This document shows, piece by piece, positions 9,307 to 19,616 of a DNA stretch of 64,000 nucleotides. The number at the start of each line of letters is the position of its first letter. The first letter of the stretch is position 1. The notes below the pieces were generated by a model, which was given only the letters and a program-made list of their open reading frames with translations, was not told where the DNA came from and ran no database searches. Location of the stretch: contig NZ_CP162006.1 of assembly GCF_040822085.1 (NCBI RefSeq), positions 496,001 to 560,000 on the forward strand, given 5' to 3'. Made by a program: the position numbers and the translations under genes. The stretch comes from Rhodoferax sp. WC2427 (GTDB lineage Bacteria > Pseudomonadota > Gammaproteobacteria > Burkholderiales > Burkholderiaceae_C).

Positions 9307-9509
9307 GTTTGGATGGTGGCAGTCGTTAACGGGGGAGTTATGGCGGTGGGCGCGGCTTGGCGCTGGTACGCTGTGTGTAAATGTATCGGATTTATGGGCG
9401 CGTGCACCAGAAGAAGAGGCCCAAAACGACAGCTAATCGGGCTTTGTGGTTGCCGAGTCGTCGTTATCCTTGACCATCAGACACTCCCTGCGCTCCAGGC
9501 AGCAAGACC
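9307..9509. promoter_or_regulatory. Divergent intergenic region between motA and the GT41 gene
   Basis: These 203 bases must hold the promoters of motA (minus) and of the glycosylation cluster (plus). I found no convincing sigma-28 or sigma-70 promoter. Weak GCCGA-like matches at 9450-9460 have poor spacing, and no terminator or repeat-family copy is visible. Confidence 0.4.
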
Positions 9510-12500
9510 ATGATCGACGCAAGTACCGAGACATCCAGCCCGCAGCACACCGACACCACGACCGTGGACAGCCTGCTGGAGCAGGCTATCGAGGCCCACC
9601 GGGGCCTGGACTTCGTCGCAGCGGAAACGGACTACCGTGCTCTACTGTCCCGTGAGCCTGAACATGCCGATGCGAGTCACAACCTGGGCGTGTTGCTGGC
9701 GGTGCAATTGCTGAGGCCCCAGGAGGCCTTGCCTTATTTTGAGGCGGCGCTGAATGCTGATGCCGAGCGGCCCCAGTTTTGGTTCAGTTACATCGACTGC
9801 CTGGTGCGCTGCGAGCACTTCGACCTGGCCCGCCAGGTCTTGCCGTTGGCCCAGGGCTTGTCGGTGGGCATGGTCAATGCGCTGACCGAGCGGATGCCGC
9901 GGCTGGCCGACACATCCACCCCTGTCGCTATCCCCGAGCCGGAGCGGGAACCCAACCAGACGGAAAAGCAGGCCCTGGTGAGCCTCTTTCAGCAAAAAAA
10001 ATACGAGCAAGGCGAAGCGCACGCCCGCAAGCTGGTGCAGCGCTACCCCGAAAGCGGCTTCGCCTGGAAGGCGCTGGGCACCATGCTGCAGCCGCAAGGA
10101 AAGAAAGAAGAGGCCCTGGAAGCCAAGAAAAGGGCGGTGCAATTGCTGCCTGACGACGCTGAGGGTCTGTGTAACCTGGGGCGCTCGTACTTTGAGCTGG
10201 GCCTGACGCTGCAGGCTATTGAGGCCCTGCGGACCTGCGTAGCCACCAAGCCAGACTATGCCGAGGCCTTGAACAATTTAGGTTTGGCGTTGAATGCCAA
10301 TGGCCAGGTGGATGAAGCGCGCCAATGTTTTGAGCGTGCGATAAAGATCAACCCCCAATTTGCAGAGGCACTCAACAACCTCAGCGGCTTGTTCACATTG
10401 AATGGGCAGATCGACGAAGCTATTGCCGTCTTGCAAAAAGCCGTTGCAGCCAAGGCCGATTACAAAATTGCTTTTGACAATTTGCTGTTCGTGGTGAATT
10501 ACCACCCCGACCGCAGTGCCGAGGAGATATTCAAAAGTTACAGCGAGTACGAACGGCGCTTTGGTGCGCCAGCACGTGCCGAGTGGGTGCCTCACCAAAA
10601 CCCGCGCAGCACCCAGCGGCGCTTGAAAGTGGGCTACGTGTCCCCCGACTTCAGGGGCCATGCCTGCACCTATTTCATGGAGCCCTTGCTGGCCCGGCAT
10701 GACCGACAGGTGGTGGAGCTCTACGCCTACGCAGAGTTGACGCATGAAGATGCCGTCACCCAGCGGTACAAGCAGTATGTTGAGCACTGGGTGCCCACCC
10801 GGGGCATGAGCGACGTGGCCCTGGCGCAGCGCATCCGGGCCGATGGCATCGACATCCTGGTCGATCTGGCGGGTCACACTGCGGGCAACCGCCTGGGCGC
10901 GTTTGCCCGCAAACCGGCGCCGGTGTCGATGAGCTGGATGGGATTTGGCTATACCACCGGCCTGCGGGCCATCGACTACTACCTGACCGATGCCGTGTGC
11001 ACGCCCGCGGGCAGCGATCACCTGTTCTCGGAAGAACCATGGCGCCTGGACGGCACCTGCTTTACGGCCTACCGCCCCGGCCCCGGCATGGGCGAGGTCA
11101 ATGCCTTGCCCGCCGCGCAGCGCGGCTATGTCACGCTGGGCACTTTGACCCGGGGCGTACGCATCAACCACCACAGCCTGCGCGTGTGGGCCAGCATCTT
11201 GTTGCGGCTGCCCACGGCCCATTTGGTGATCGACAGCCGGTCGTTCCTGGACGCCACGGTGCAGGCCGACGCGGTGCAGAAGTTTGCCGCCTACGGCATC
11301 GCTGCCGAGCGCCTGCACATCGGCTTTAACAGCCCACCGTGGGACGTGCTGCGCGGCATTGACCTGGGGCTGGACTGCTTTCCGCACAACAGCGGCACCA
11401 CCCTGTTTGAAACCCTGTACATGGGCATCCCGTATGTGACCTTGGCGGGCCGCCCCAGCGTGGGCCGCATTGGCAGCAGCATCCTGCACAGCCTGGGCCA
11501 CCCGGAGTGGATTGCCCACAGCGAAGACGACTACATCGAGAAGGTCGTCGCCCTGGCCTGTGATCTGCCCGCCCTGGCCCGGCACCGCGCCAGCCTGCGT
11601 GCCGAAATGCAGGCCAGTGTGCTGATGGACGAGAGCGGCTTTACCCGCAAGGTCGAGCAGGCCTATGCCCAGATGTTTGCCCGCTGGGCCAGCACCGCCC
11701 CGCAAGCCACCCAAAAGGCGTCTCCCGTGGCGCGCCGCAGCCAGCCCAGCGCCGATGAAATGAAGTTGGTTTCCTCGCTTTTCCAATCCCGCGACTTTGT
11801 GGCGGGTGAAGCCGCCGCCCGCGAGTTGGTGCGCTTGTACCCGCAGCACGGTTTTGGCTGGAAGGCTCTGGGCATCATGCTGCACCCTTTGGGTCGTGCC
11901 GAAGAGTCGTTGCAGGCCAAGAAGCAAGCCGCGCACCTGATGCCGCAGGATGCCGAGGCCGCCTGCAACCTGGGCCAGTCCCTGCAAGACATGGGGCAAT
12001 ACGCGCTGGCCGAAACGGTCTTGCAGCGGGCCTTGGCGCTCAAGCCCGACTACGCCGAGGCCTACAACAACCTGGCCATCACCTACCAAAAAATGGGGCG
12101 CATCCCCGAATCGGAGGCCAACTTCCAGGCAGCTTTGGCTCTCAAACCCCAAAGCATCTGGATTTTTGACAACCTGTTGTTCACGCTGAACTACCACCCC
12201 GACCACAGTGCCGAGGAGATATTTAAGAGCTACTGCGAGTACGAGCGCCGATTTGGCGATCCCTACCGGAGCGCCTGGAAGCCGCACACCAACCAGCGCA
12301 CCCCGGGGCGGCGCTTGAAGGTGGGCTATGTGTCGCCCGATTTTCGCAGCCACGCGTGCAGCTACTTTCTGGAGCCCTTGCTGGCCCGGCATGACCCGGC
12401 GCTGGTCGAGGTCACCGCCTATGCCGACCTGAGCATAGAAGATGCGGCGAGCCAGCGCTACAAGGGCTACGTGTCCCATTGGGTGCCCACCCGGGGCATG

Positions 12501-15500
12501 AGCGACGCGGCCCTGGCGCAGCGCATTCGGGCCGATGGCATCGACATCCTGGTTGATCTGGCAGGTCACAGCACAGGCAACCGCCTGGGCGCATTTGCCC
12601 GCAAACCGGCGCCCGTGTCGATCAGCTGGATGGGCTACGGCTACACCACCGGCCTGCGTGCCATTGACTACTACCTGACCGATGCCGTGTGCACGCCCGC
12701 GGGCAGCGAGCACCTGTTCTCGGAAGAGCCATGGCGCCTGGACGGCACCTGCTTTACGGCCTACCGTCCCGGCCCCGGCATGGGCGAGGTCAATGCCTTG
12801 CCCGCCGCGCAGCGCGGCTATGTCACGCTGGGCACTTTGACCCGGGGCGTGCGCATCAACCACCACAGCCTGCGCGTGTGGGCCAGCATCTTGTTGCGGC
12901 TGCCCACGGCCCATTTGGTGATCGACAGCCGGTCGTTCCTGGACGCCACGGTGCAGGCCGACGCGGTGCAGAAGTTTGCCGCCTACGGCATCGCTGCCGA
13001 GCGCCTGCACATCGGCTTTAACAGCCCACCGTGGGACGTGCTGCGCGGCATCGACCTGGGGCTGGACTGCTTTCCGCACAACAGCGGCACCACCCTGTTT
13101 GAAACCCTGTACATGGGCATCCCGTATGTGACCTTGGCGGGCCGCCCCAGCGTGGGCCGCATTGGCAGCAGCATCCTGCACAGCCTGGGCCACCCGGAGT
13201 GGATTGCCCACAGCGAAGACGACTACATCGAGAAGGTTGTCGCCCTGGCCTGTGATCTGCCCGCCCTGGCCCGGCACCGCGCCAGCCTGCGGGCCGAAAT
13301 GCAGGCCAGTGTGCTGATGGACGAGAGCGGCTTTACCCGCAAGGTCGAGCAGGCCTATGCCCAGATGTTTGCCCGCTGGGCCCACCAGACCGCGGTGGAT
13401 GCGGTAGAAGCCACGCCGAGCGTGGACGAGATGAATGCCCTGGTGCGTCTGTTCCAGGACCAGGCGTTTGCCCAGGGCGAGGCGGCAGCGCAGGCCCTGG
13501 TGGCGCGCTACCCGCGCCATGGCTACAGCTGGAAGCTGCTGGGTTCCTTTTTGCAAAAGCAGGGCCATGTGGAGGCCGCTTTGCAGGCCAAGCAACGTGC
13601 CGTGCAGTTGCTGCCCGACGACACCGAGGCCTTGTTCAATCTGGCGCTGGCCTATGAGCAGCAGGGCCTGATGGCCCAGGCCGAGCCCTGCTACCGCGCC
13701 GTGATTGCCCAGCACCCGGACGATGCCGACGCCCACCACAATCTGGGCAACACCCTGGTCGGACAGGGACAGCAAGCGCAGGCCATCCCCTGTTACCGCG
13801 AAGCCCTGCGCTTGCAACCGCAGCTGGAGAGTGCCTACGACAGCCTCGGCGGGCTCTTGCAAGACGCGGGCTTCCTGGTGGAGGCCGAGTCGGTGTGGCG
13901 CCGGTTTTTGCAGGTCAAGCCCGGTCATATGCAGGCGGTCATACAACTGGGGCGCAATCTGCAACGGCAAGGCCGCCGTGCCGAAGCAGAGGCCTGCATG
14001 CGCAGTGCCGTGGACGTGAAGGAAGACGACCTTGCCGATTACTTCACCCGCGCCAACCTGCTGGGCGAGCTGGGCCTGTACGCTGATGCCGAGGCCGATT
14101 TCCGTCGGGCGCTGGACATCAACCCCAAAGCCCCTGAAATCTGGTGCAATCTGGCCGCCAATCTCAAAGAACAAGGGCGGCTGACCGAGGCCGAAGCCTG
14201 CGCGCAACGGGCCTTGGACATCCAGCCTGAACTGGTGGTTGCGGTGACCAACCATGCCGTGATCTTGATGACCCAGGGGCGGTTGATCGAGGCGGAGGCC
14301 GGTTTCCGCAAGGCTTTGGAGCTGATGCCGGACAACCAAGGCATTTTCTCCAACATGCTGTTTGCGCTGAACTACGACGCAGACAAAAGCGCCGAGGAGA
14401 TCTTCGAGGCGTACCGTGAATTTGACCGACGGTTTTGCAGCGTCCACCGGGACACCTGGACCCCCCATACCAACGTCCCGGCGGCTGGGCGGCGGCTCAA
14501 GGTGGGCTACGTGTCGCCAGACTTCAAGAACCACTCGTGCATCTTCTTTATGGAGCCCCTGCTGTCACAGCACGACGCCCAAGTGGTCGAGCTGTACGCT
14601 TACGCCGACCTCACCCAGGAAGACCACGCCACCAAGCGCTACAAGGAGTACTTTGAGCACTGGGTGCCGATACGCGGCATGTCGGACGTGGCCTTGGCGC
14701 AGCGTATCCGGGCCGATGGCATTGATATCTTGGTGGACATGGCAGGCCACACCTCGGGCAACCGCTTGTGCCTGTTTGCCCGCAAGCCTGCCCCGGTGTC
14801 CATGAGCTGGATGGGCTATGGCTACACCACCGGCCTGCAAGCCATTGACTACTACCTGACCGATGCCATCAGCGCGCCACAGGGCAGCGAACACCTGTTT
14901 GCGGAAACCCCCTGGCCCCTGCCCGATACCTGTTTTACCGCGTACCGCCCTGGCACATCGATGGGCGAGGTGAACGCCTTGCCCGCGCTGCAGCGGGGTT
15001 ATGTGACGCTGGGCACGCTCACGCGGGGCGTGCGCATCAACTACCGCACCATCCGCGTGTGGGTGCAGATCTTGCAGCGCCTGCCCACGGCGCGCATCGT
15101 GATCGACAGCAGTTCCTTCAAAGACCACGACGTGGCGCAGGCCCTGCTGCTGCAATTCACGGCGCAGGGCATTGCGCAGGAGCGTGTGTACGTCGGCTAC
15201 AACAGCCCCCCGTGGGACGTGCTGCGCGGTATCGACATCGGGCTGGACTGCTTTCCGCACAACTCCGGCACCACGCTGGTGGAGACCCTGTACATGGGCA
15301 TTCCCTATGCCACCTTGGCGGGCCGGCCCAGCGTGGGGCGCATCGGAAGCTCCATCTTGCACGCCGTAGGCCACCCAGAGTGGATTGCCCAGACCGAAGA
15401 CGAATACGTCGACATCGTGGTCGCCCTGGCCCATGACCTGCCCGCCCTGGCCGCGCACCGCGCCAATTTGCGGGGTGAGATGCAGGCCAGCACGCTGATG

Positions 15501-15578
15501 GACGAGCCCGGCTTTGCCCGCAAGGTCGAGACCGCCTACGCACAGATGTTCCAACGCTGGGAGGAGTCGCAAACATGA
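9510..15578 (+). CDS. Three-module TPR-GT41 (SPINDLY/OGT-like) glycosyltransferase
   Basis: A 2022-residue cytoplasmic protein (no signal peptide or membrane segment) made of three TPR arrays, each followed by a GT41 domain of the O-GlcNAc-transferase/SPINDLY type. The catalytic domains begin near residues 370, 934 and 1661 ([10 protein letters not shown]), and each carries an HNSGTTL-[FV]-ETLYMGIP donor-site segment. The TPRs before modules 1 and 2 are short; those before module 3 are longer (about residues 1300-1640). GT41 enzymes glycosylate Ser/Thr using the TPRs to bind protein. The position before sugar-nucleotide genes and 5 kb before flagellin suggests flagellin glycosylation. Modules 1 and 2 are almost identical at DNA level over about 690 bases. 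The start has only a weak ribosome site; the stop overlaps rfbF (ATGA). Donor and target are inferred. Confidence 0.85.
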   Translation: MIDASTETSSPQHTDTTTVDSLLEQAIEAHRGLDFVAAETDYRALLSREPEHADASHNLGVLLAVQLLRPQEALPYFEAALNADAERPQFWFSYIDCLVRCEHFDLARQVLPLAQGLSVGMVNALTERMPRLADTSTPVAIPEPEREPNQTEKQALVSLFQQKKYEQGEAHARKLVQRYPESGFAWKALGTMLQPQGKKEEALEAKKRAVQLLPDDAEGLCNLGRSYFELGLTLQAIEALRTCVATKPDYAEALNNLGLALNANGQVDEARQCFERAIKINPQFAEALNNLSGLFTLNGQIDEAIAVLQKAVAAKADYKIAFDNLLFVVNYHPDRSAEEIFKSYSEYERRFGAPARAEWVPHQNPRSTQRRLKVGYVSPDFRGHACTYFMEPLLARHDRQVVELYAYAELTHEDAVTQRYKQYVEHWVPTRGMSDVALAQRIRADGIDILVDLAGHTAGNRLGAFARKPAPVSMSWMGFGYTTGLRAIDYYLTDAVCTPAGSDHLFSEEPWRLDGTCFTAYRPGPGMGEVNALPAAQRGYVTLGTLTRGVRINHHSLRVWASILLRLPTAHLVIDSRSFLDATVQADAVQKFAAYGIAAERLHIGFNSPPWDVLRGIDLGLDCFPHNSGTTLFETLYMGIPYVTLAGRPSVGRIGSSILHSLGHPEWIAHSEDDYIEKVVALACDLPALARHRASLRAEMQASVLMDESGFTRKVEQAYAQMFARWASTAPQATQKASPVARRSQPSADEMKLVSSLFQSRDFVAGEAAARELVRLYPQHGFGWKALGIMLHPLGRAEESLQAKKQAAHLMPQDAEAACNLGQSLQDMGQYALAETVLQRALALKPDYAEAYNNLAITYQKMGRIPESEANFQAALALKPQSIWIFDNLLFTLNYHPDHSAEEIFKSYCEYERRFGDPYRSAWKPHTNQRTPGRRLKVGYVSPDFRSHACSYFLEPLLARHDPALVEVTAYADLSIEDAASQRYKGYVSHWVPTRGMSDAALAQRIRADGIDILVDLAGHSTGNRLGAFARKPAPVSISWMGYGYTTGLRAIDYYLTDAVCTPAGSEHLFSEEPWRLDGTCFTAYRPGPGMGEVNALPAAQRGYVTLGTLTRGVRINHHSLRVWASILLRLPTAHLVIDSRSFLDATVQADAVQKFAAYGIAAERLHIGFNSPPWDVLRGIDLGLDCFPHNSGTTLFETLYMGIPYVTLAGRPSVGRIGSSILHSLGHPEWIAHSEDDYIEKVVALACDLPALARHRASLRAEMQASVLMDESGFTRKVEQAYAQMFARWAHQTAVDAVEATPSVDEMNALVRLFQDQAFAQGEAAAQALVARYPRHGYSWKLLGSFLQKQGHVEAALQAKQRAVQLLPDDTEALFNLALAYEQQGLMAQAEPCYRAVIAQHPDDADAHHNLGNTLVGQGQQAQAIPCYREALRLQPQLESAYDSLGGLLQDAGFLVEAESVWRRFLQVKPGHMQAVIQLGRNLQRQGRRAEAEACMRSAVDVKEDDLADYFTRANLLGELGLYADAEADFRRALDINPKAPEIWCNLAANLKEQGRLTEAEACAQRALDIQPELVVAVTNHAVILMTQGRLIEAEAGFRKALELMPDNQGIFSNMLFALNYDADKSAEEIFEAYREFDRRFCSVHRDTWTPHTNVPAAGRRLKVGYVSPDFKNHSCIFFMEPLLSQHDAQVVELYAYADLTQEDHATKRYKEYFEHWVPIRGMSDVALAQRIRADGIDILVDMAGHTSGNRLCLFARKPAPVSMSWMGYGYTTGLQAIDYYLTDAISAPQGSEHLFAETPWPLPDTCFTAYRPGTSMGEVNALPALQRGYVTLGTLTRGVRINYRTIRVWVQILQRLPTARIVIDSSSFKDHDVAQALLLQFTAQGIAQERVYVGYNSPPWDVLRGIDIGLDCFPHNSGTTLVETLYMGIPYATLAGRPSVGRIGSSILHAVGHPEWIAQTEDEYVDIVVALAHDLPALAAHRANLRGEMQASTLMDEPGFARKVETAYAQMFQRWEESQT
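11001..11690 (+). repeat. Internal duplicated segment, copy 1 (GT41 module 1)
   Basis: The distal half of the first GT41 domain matches bases 12693-13382 at an offset of 1692 bases (564 codons). I count about seven differences by eye, nearly all at third codon positions (one changes Asp to Glu). Upstream parts of the same two domains are clearly more divergent. Confidence 0.85.
12693..13382 (+). repeat. Internal duplicated segment, copy 2 (GT41 module 2)
   Basis: Partner of 11001-11690 inside the same gene. The offset is a multiple of three, so recombination between copies would delete or add one complete TPR-GT41 module in frame. The third module (14490-15578) is not part of this near-identity. 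Confidence 0.85.
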
Positions 15579-16345
15579 AAGCCGTCATTTTGGCCGGGGG
15601 CCTGGGCACCCGCATCTCGGAGGAAACCCACCTCAAACCCAAGCCGATGATCGAGATCGGTGGCAAGCCCATCCTGTGGCACATCCTGAAGATGTACTCC
15701 GCCCACGGCGTGAACGACTTCGTGATCTGCTGCGGCTACAAGGGCTACATCATCAAGGAATACTTCGCCAACTATTTCCTGCACATGTCTGACGTGACCT
15801 TCGACATGGCCAACAACCGCATGGAAGTGCACCACAAGCACGCCGAGCCCTGGAAGGTGACCCTGGTGGACACCGGCGACGACTCCATGACCGGCGGCCG
15901 CCTCAAGCGGGTGGCCGACTACCTGCGGGGTGAAGAAGCCTTTTGCTTCACCTACGGGGACGGCGTGTCGGATGTGGATATTGGTGCATCCATCGCCTTC
16001 CACCACCGGCACGGCAAGCTGGCCACCGTCACCGCGGTGCAGCCCCCGGGCCGCTATGGCGCGTTGAACATGCGCGGTGCGGTGGTGCAGGGCTTCACCG
16101 AGAAGCCGCGTGGCGATGGCGGCTTGATCAACGGGGGCTTTTTTGTGCTCTCGCCCCAGGTGCTGGGCCGCATTGCCGACGACCACACCAGCTGGGAGCA
16201 AGAGCCGCTGACGGGCCTGGCCGCCGAAGGCCAGCTCATGGCTTTTGAACACACCGGCTTCTGGCAACCCATGGACACGCTGCGTGAGAAAAACCTGCTC
16301 GAAGAGCTGTGGCTGTCGGGCAAAGCCCCCTGGAAAACATGGTGA
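15575..16345 (+). CDS. rfbF: Glucose-1-phosphate cytidylyltransferase
   Basis: This enzyme makes CDP-glucose from CTP and glucose-1-phosphate, the first step to CDP-linked deoxysugars. The 256-residue length is normal. The nucleotidyltransferase signature [19 protein letters not shown] is at the N terminus, followed by [14 protein letters not shown], and [11 protein letters not shown] is in the middle. Its ATG overlaps the stop of the GT41 gene and its stop overlaps the start region of the CDP-glucose dehydratase gene, giving a tightly coupled operon. Also called ddhA in O-antigen loci. Confidence 0.93.
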   Translation: MKAVILAGGLGTRISEETHLKPKPMIEIGGKPILWHILKMYSAHGVNDFVICCGYKGYIIKEYFANYFLHMSDVTFDMANNRMEVHHKHAEPWKVTLVDTGDDSMTGGRLKRVADYLRGEEAFCFTYGDGVSDVDIGASIAFHHRHGKLATVTAVQPPGRYGALNMRGAVVQGFTEKPRGDGGLINGGFFVLSPQVLGRIADDHTSWEQEPLTGLAAEGQLMAFEHTGFWQPMDTLREKNLLEELWLSGKAPWKTW

Positions 16346-17394
16346 TGTGGTCTGACACCCCGGTTTTTCTCACCGGCCACACCGGCTTCAAAGGCGGCTG
16401 GCTGGCCCTGTGGCTGCACGCGCTGGGGGCCAAGGTGCACGGCTACGCGCTGGACCCGAACACCACCCCCAACCTGTTTGGCGCGGCGCGTGTGGCCGAG
16501 GTGCTGGCCAGCGACGCGCGCGCCGATCTGGCCGACCGCACCGCGTTGCAGGCCGCGTTGACCGCCGCCCAGCCCCGAGTCGTATTCCACCTGGCCGCCC
16601 AGCCCTTGGTGCGCGCCAGCTATGCCGACCCGCTGGGCACCCTCGCCACCAACGTCATGGGCACCGCCCACCTGCTGGAGGCCGTGCGCCAGGTGCCCAG
16701 CGTGCGCGCCGTGGTGGTGGTGACGACCGACAAGGTCTACGACAACCGCGAATGGGTCTACCCCTACCGCGAAAGCGATGCACTGGGCGGGCACGACCCC
16801 TACAGCGCCAGCAAGGGCGCGGCGGAAATCGTGGCCGCCAGCTACCGCGCCAGCTTCTTCCACACCCCCGGCGCGGCGCAGATCGCCACCGCCCGCGCGG
16901 GCAACGTCATCGGCGGCGGCGACTGGGCGGCCGACCGGCTGGTGCCGGATTGTTTGAAGGCCTTTGCGCATGGCCAGCCGGTGCAGCTGCGCTTTCCCGG
17001 TGCGGTACGGCCCTGGCAGCACGTTTTGGAGCCACTGTCGGGCTATTTGCGCCTGGCCCAGGCCCTGCAGGACGGCCCCGCTGCCGCCAGCGCCTGGAAC
17101 TTCGGCCCCGATGCCCGCGGCGAGGCTACCGTGGGCCAGGTCGCCCAGCGGCTGGCCGTGCTGTGGGGGCAGGGCGCACGCGTCGAATTTCCCGAGGGTG
17201 GCAGCCACCCGCACGAGGCCGGCCAGTTGCGCCTGGACATCACGCGCGCCCGCGCCGCGCTGGGCTGGCAACCGCGCTGGAGCCTGGAGGAAGCCCTGGC
17301 CCACACGGTGGCCTGGCAGCGTGCCTGGCGGGCCGGGGACGACATGGCGGTGGCCTGTCGGGACCAGATAGCCGCATTTGGTGGCGTGGAGTAA
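16339..17394 (+). CDS. rfbG: CDP-glucose 4,6-dehydratase
   Basis: A short-chain dehydrogenase that turns CDP-glucose into CDP-4-keto-6-deoxyglucose. The NAD-binding motif [10 protein letters not shown] is near residue 10, a TTDKVYDN segment follows, and the catalytic Tyr-x3-Lys is in [10 protein letters not shown] start it at ATG 16339; ATG 16345, which overlaps the rfbF stop as TGATG, is equally plausible, and a GTG at 16309 would add ten unlikely residues. No rfbH-type 3-dehydrase is nearby, so a 3,6-dideoxysugar by the classical route is not supported. Confidence 0.9.
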   Translation: MVMWSDTPVFLTGHTGFKGGWLALWLHALGAKVHGYALDPNTTPNLFGAARVAEVLASDARADLADRTALQAALTAAQPRVVFHLAAQPLVRASYADPLGTLATNVMGTAHLLEAVRQVPSVRAVVVVTTDKVYDNREWVYPYRESDALGGHDPYSASKGAAEIVAASYRASFFHTPGAAQIATARAGNVIGGGDWAADRLVPDCLKAFAHGQPVQLRFPGAVRPWQHVLEPLSGYLRLAQALQDGPAAASAWNFGPDARGEATVGQVAQRLAVLWGQGARVEFPEGGSHPHEAGQLRLDITRARAALGWQPRWSLEEALAHTVAWQRAWRAGDDMAVACRDQIAAFGGVE

Positions 17395-17397
17395 ATG

Positions 17398-17443
17398 CTA
17401 TGTTATTAGTAGCTTCTCACGCTCTATCCATAAGCGTTGGAGG
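17398..17443. repeat. Palindromic intergenic repeat, copy C (degenerate)
   Basis: The gap after rfbG holds AGCTTCTCACGCT, an ATCCAT centre and AAGCGTTGGAGG, a degraded member of the repeat family seen at 101-186. Its right end supplies the GGAGG ribosome site of the next gene. Confidence 0.5.
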
Positions 17444-17451
17444 TCGTTTTG

Positions 17452-18033
17452 ATGCTTGAAGTCGCCACACCGCGTTTTCATTTCCAGCCCACGCCCCTGG
17501 CCGGGTTGTGGCTGGCGCAGCGCCAGCCCATCCGCGACGCGCGGGGTTTTTTTGCCCGCTTCTACTGCGCGCAGGAGTTTGCCGCCATCGGCGTGGTGCA
17601 GCCCTTGGCGCAGATCAACCATTCGTTCTCCCACCAGCCCGGCACGCTGCGCGGCCTGCACTTCCAGCACCCGCCGCACGCCGAAACCAAGGTGGTCAGC
17701 TGCCTGAGCGGCCGCATTTTTGACGTGGCGGTGGATTTGCGCAGCGGCTCACCTACCTTTTTGCAGTGGTTTGGCGTGGAGCTGTCGGCCCAGGCGCAAA
17801 ACAGCCTGGTGATCCCTCCCGGCTTCGCCCATGGTTTCCAGACGCTGGAGCCTGACAGCGAAATTCTCTACCTCGTCACCACCGCCTACAGCGCGGAATT
17901 CGAGGACGGCCTGCACCCGCTCGACCCGGCGCTGGCCATCGACTGGCCCCTGCCAGTGGCCGAAATATCGGCCCGCGATGCCCAGCGCCCGCTGCTGGAT
18001 GTGGCCACCTACGCGGGTGTTCCCCATGTCTGA
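17452..18033 (+). CDS. dTDP-4-dehydrorhamnose 3,5-epimerase family protein
   Basis: A cupin-fold sugar epimerase of the RfbC type, 193 residues. Family landmarks are RDARGFFAR, the QINHSFS and GTLRGLHFQ segments (catalytic His region), KVVSCLSGRIFDVAVDLR and IPPGFAHGF. Next to CDP-glucose dehydratase it probably epimerises CDP-4-keto-6-deoxyglucose rather than the dTDP sugar, as in CDP-tyvelose or CDP-6-deoxysugar loci; this is inferred from context. The ATG at 17452 is chosen because GGAGG lies 8 bases upstream; an upstream TTG at 17437 is less likely. Confidence 0.85.
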   Translation: MLEVATPRFHFQPTPLAGLWLAQRQPIRDARGFFARFYCAQEFAAIGVVQPLAQINHSFSHQPGTLRGLHFQHPPHAETKVVSCLSGRIFDVAVDLRSGSPTFLQWFGVELSAQAQNSLVIPPGFAHGFQTLEPDSEILYLVTTAYSAEFEDGLHPLDPALAIDWPLPVAEISARDAQRPLLDVATYAGVPHV

Positions 18034-18865
18034 AGCCCCCTCCATCACCGTGCTGGGCGCGGGGGGCTTTATCGGCCAGCACTTGGTGGCGCACTTGCAG
18101 CGGGCGGGCCACGCCTGCTATGCCCCGGTGCGGGGCGACCCGGCGGTGTTCACCCGGCCGCTGGGGCATGTGGTCTACGCCATTGGCCTCACGGCCGACT
18201 TTCGCAGCCGCCCGCTGGACACGGTGGAGGCGCATGTGTGCTTTTTGCGGCAACTCCTGCAACAGGCGCAGTTCACGTCGCTGACCTACCTGTCGAGCAC
18301 CCGCGTTTACGCCGGTGCCACCGATACGCGCGAATCGGCCCGCCTGCACGTCAACCCCAACGATGCCAGCGACCTGTACAACCTGTCCAAGCTGATGGGC
18401 GAGTCGCTGTGCCTGCACGGCGGCCATGCGGGCATGAAGGTGGCGCGTCTGTCCAACATCGTCGGCCTGCGGCCCGACCCCGACATTTTTATCGACCAGC
18501 TGCTGGCCGAAGGCTGCCGCACCGGCCATGTGCACCTGCACACCGCGCTGGCGTCCTGCAAAGATTACCTGTCCATTGGCGACGCGGTGGAGCTGTTGAC
18601 CCGCATCGCCCTCAGCCCCGACACCGGCATCTTCAACCTGGCCAGCGGCGAGGGCGTGGCCAACCAGCAGGTGGTTGAAGCCCTGCAACGCCACATGGGC
18701 TTTACCGTGACGGTGGCGCCGGAGGCCCCGGTGTGGGACTTTCAGCCCATCGACACCCACAAGACCCGCGCTCGCTTTGGCCTGGTGCCCCAGCCATTTG
18801 CCGATTACTTTCCCCATTTCCTCCAGCAATACCGACAACACAGGAGTCTGCATGCCCTACCTTGA
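18026..18865 (+). CDS. NAD-dependent sugar epimerase/dehydratase
   Basis: A 279-residue extended short-chain dehydrogenase. The Rossmann motif GAGGFIGQHL lies near residue 11, a YLSSTRVYAG strand follows, and the catalytic pair is in YNLSKLMGE. It most likely reduces or epimerises the 4-keto sugar made by the upstream dehydratase, finishing a CDP-6-deoxyhexose; the exact reaction cannot be read from sequence. It overlaps the epimerase gene by 8 bases and the next gene by 14. Confidence 0.85.
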   Translation: MSEAPSITVLGAGGFIGQHLVAHLQRAGHACYAPVRGDPAVFTRPLGHVVYAIGLTADFRSRPLDTVEAHVCFLRQLLQQAQFTSLTYLSSTRVYAGATDTRESARLHVNPNDASDLYNLSKLMGESLCLHGGHAGMKVARLSNIVGLRPDPDIFIDQLLAEGCRTGHVHLHTALASCKDYLSIGDAVELLTRIALSPDTGIFNLASGEGVANQQVVEALQRHMGFTVTVAPEAPVWDFQPIDTHKTRARFGLVPQPFADYFPHFLQQYRQHRSLHALP

Positions 18866-19607
18866 AACCACCCCCTCGGCCCACCCCGATTACCAGCTGG
18901 AAAAGCAGCAGCGCATTGCCGCCTTTGCCGACGATGCCGAGTTTCGGGCGCTCTCCAACCAATGGCGTGCCATGGCCCTGGAGCGCAAGTACATGAACAA
19001 CTTCTCCTGGCTGGGCCGTCCGCTGATCCAGCTGCCGATGGACGCGATGGCGCTGCAAGAGATCATCTGGGCCGTGAAGCCCGACCTCATCATTGAAACC
19101 GGCGTGGCCCACGGCGGCTCGGTGGTGCTGTCGGCCTCGATGCTGGAGCTGCTGGGCCACGGCGAGGTGGTGGGTATCGACATCGACATCCGCCCGCACA
19201 ACCGCCAGGCCATTGCCGCCCACCCCATGGGCCATCGCATTTCGCTGATCGAAGGCTCCAGCGTCGCCCCCGAGGTGGTGGCCCAGGTCAAGGCGCTGGC
19301 GGCGGGCAAAAAGAAGGTGCTGGTGTGCCTGGACTCCAACCACACCCACGCGCACGTGCTGGCCGAGCTGAACGCCTATGCCGAGCTGGTCAGCGTGGGC
19401 AGCTACTGCATCGTGTTTGATACGTTTGTGGAAGACATGCCTGACGACTACGTGTGGACCGACCGCCCCTGGGGCAAGGGCGACAACCCCAAGACGGCCG
19501 TGTGGGAGTGGATGAAGCACAACCCCGGCTTTGTGATCGACAAGTCGGTGGAAGACCGTTTGCTGGTCACCTCTGCGCCCGACGGGTTTTTGCAACGCAT
19601 CGCCTGA
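18852..19607 (+). CDS. CmcI-like (cephalosporin hydroxylase family) protein
   Basis: A 251-residue member of the CmcI family, a SAM-methyltransferase-like fold that also includes sugar O-methyltransferases of glycan loci. The glycine-rich motif is ETGVAHGGSVVLSA near residue 80, followed by VVGIDIDIRPHNR and the VCLDSNHTHAHV metal-site-like segment. A ribosome site (AGGAG) precedes ATG 18852. In this cluster an O-methylation of the deoxysugar is more likely than antibiotic hydroxylation; this is inferred from the neighbours. Confidence 0.8.
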   Translation: MPYLETTPSAHPDYQLEKQQRIAAFADDAEFRALSNQWRAMALERKYMNNFSWLGRPLIQLPMDAMALQEIIWAVKPDLIIETGVAHGGSVVLSASMLELLGHGEVVGIDIDIRPHNRQAIAAHPMGHRISLIEGSSVAPEVVAQVKALAAGKKKVLVCLDSNHTHAHVLAELNAYAELVSVGSYCIVFDTFVEDMPDDYVWTDRPWGKGDNPKTAVWEWMKHNPGFVIDKSVEDRLLVTSAPDGFLQRIA

Positions 19608-19616
19608 GGTAGCGCC

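Noticed and set aside
9440..9490. Possible sigma-28 promoter of the GT41 gene
   Set aside because: GCCGAGTC has no TAAA at the required distance, and the -10 match is weak.
10278..14534. 1418-residue open frame on the minus strand inside the GT41 gene
   Set aside because: It mirrors the plus-strand repeats and GC-biased codons; the plus frame has clear GT41 and TPR motifs, and the minus product resembles no protein.
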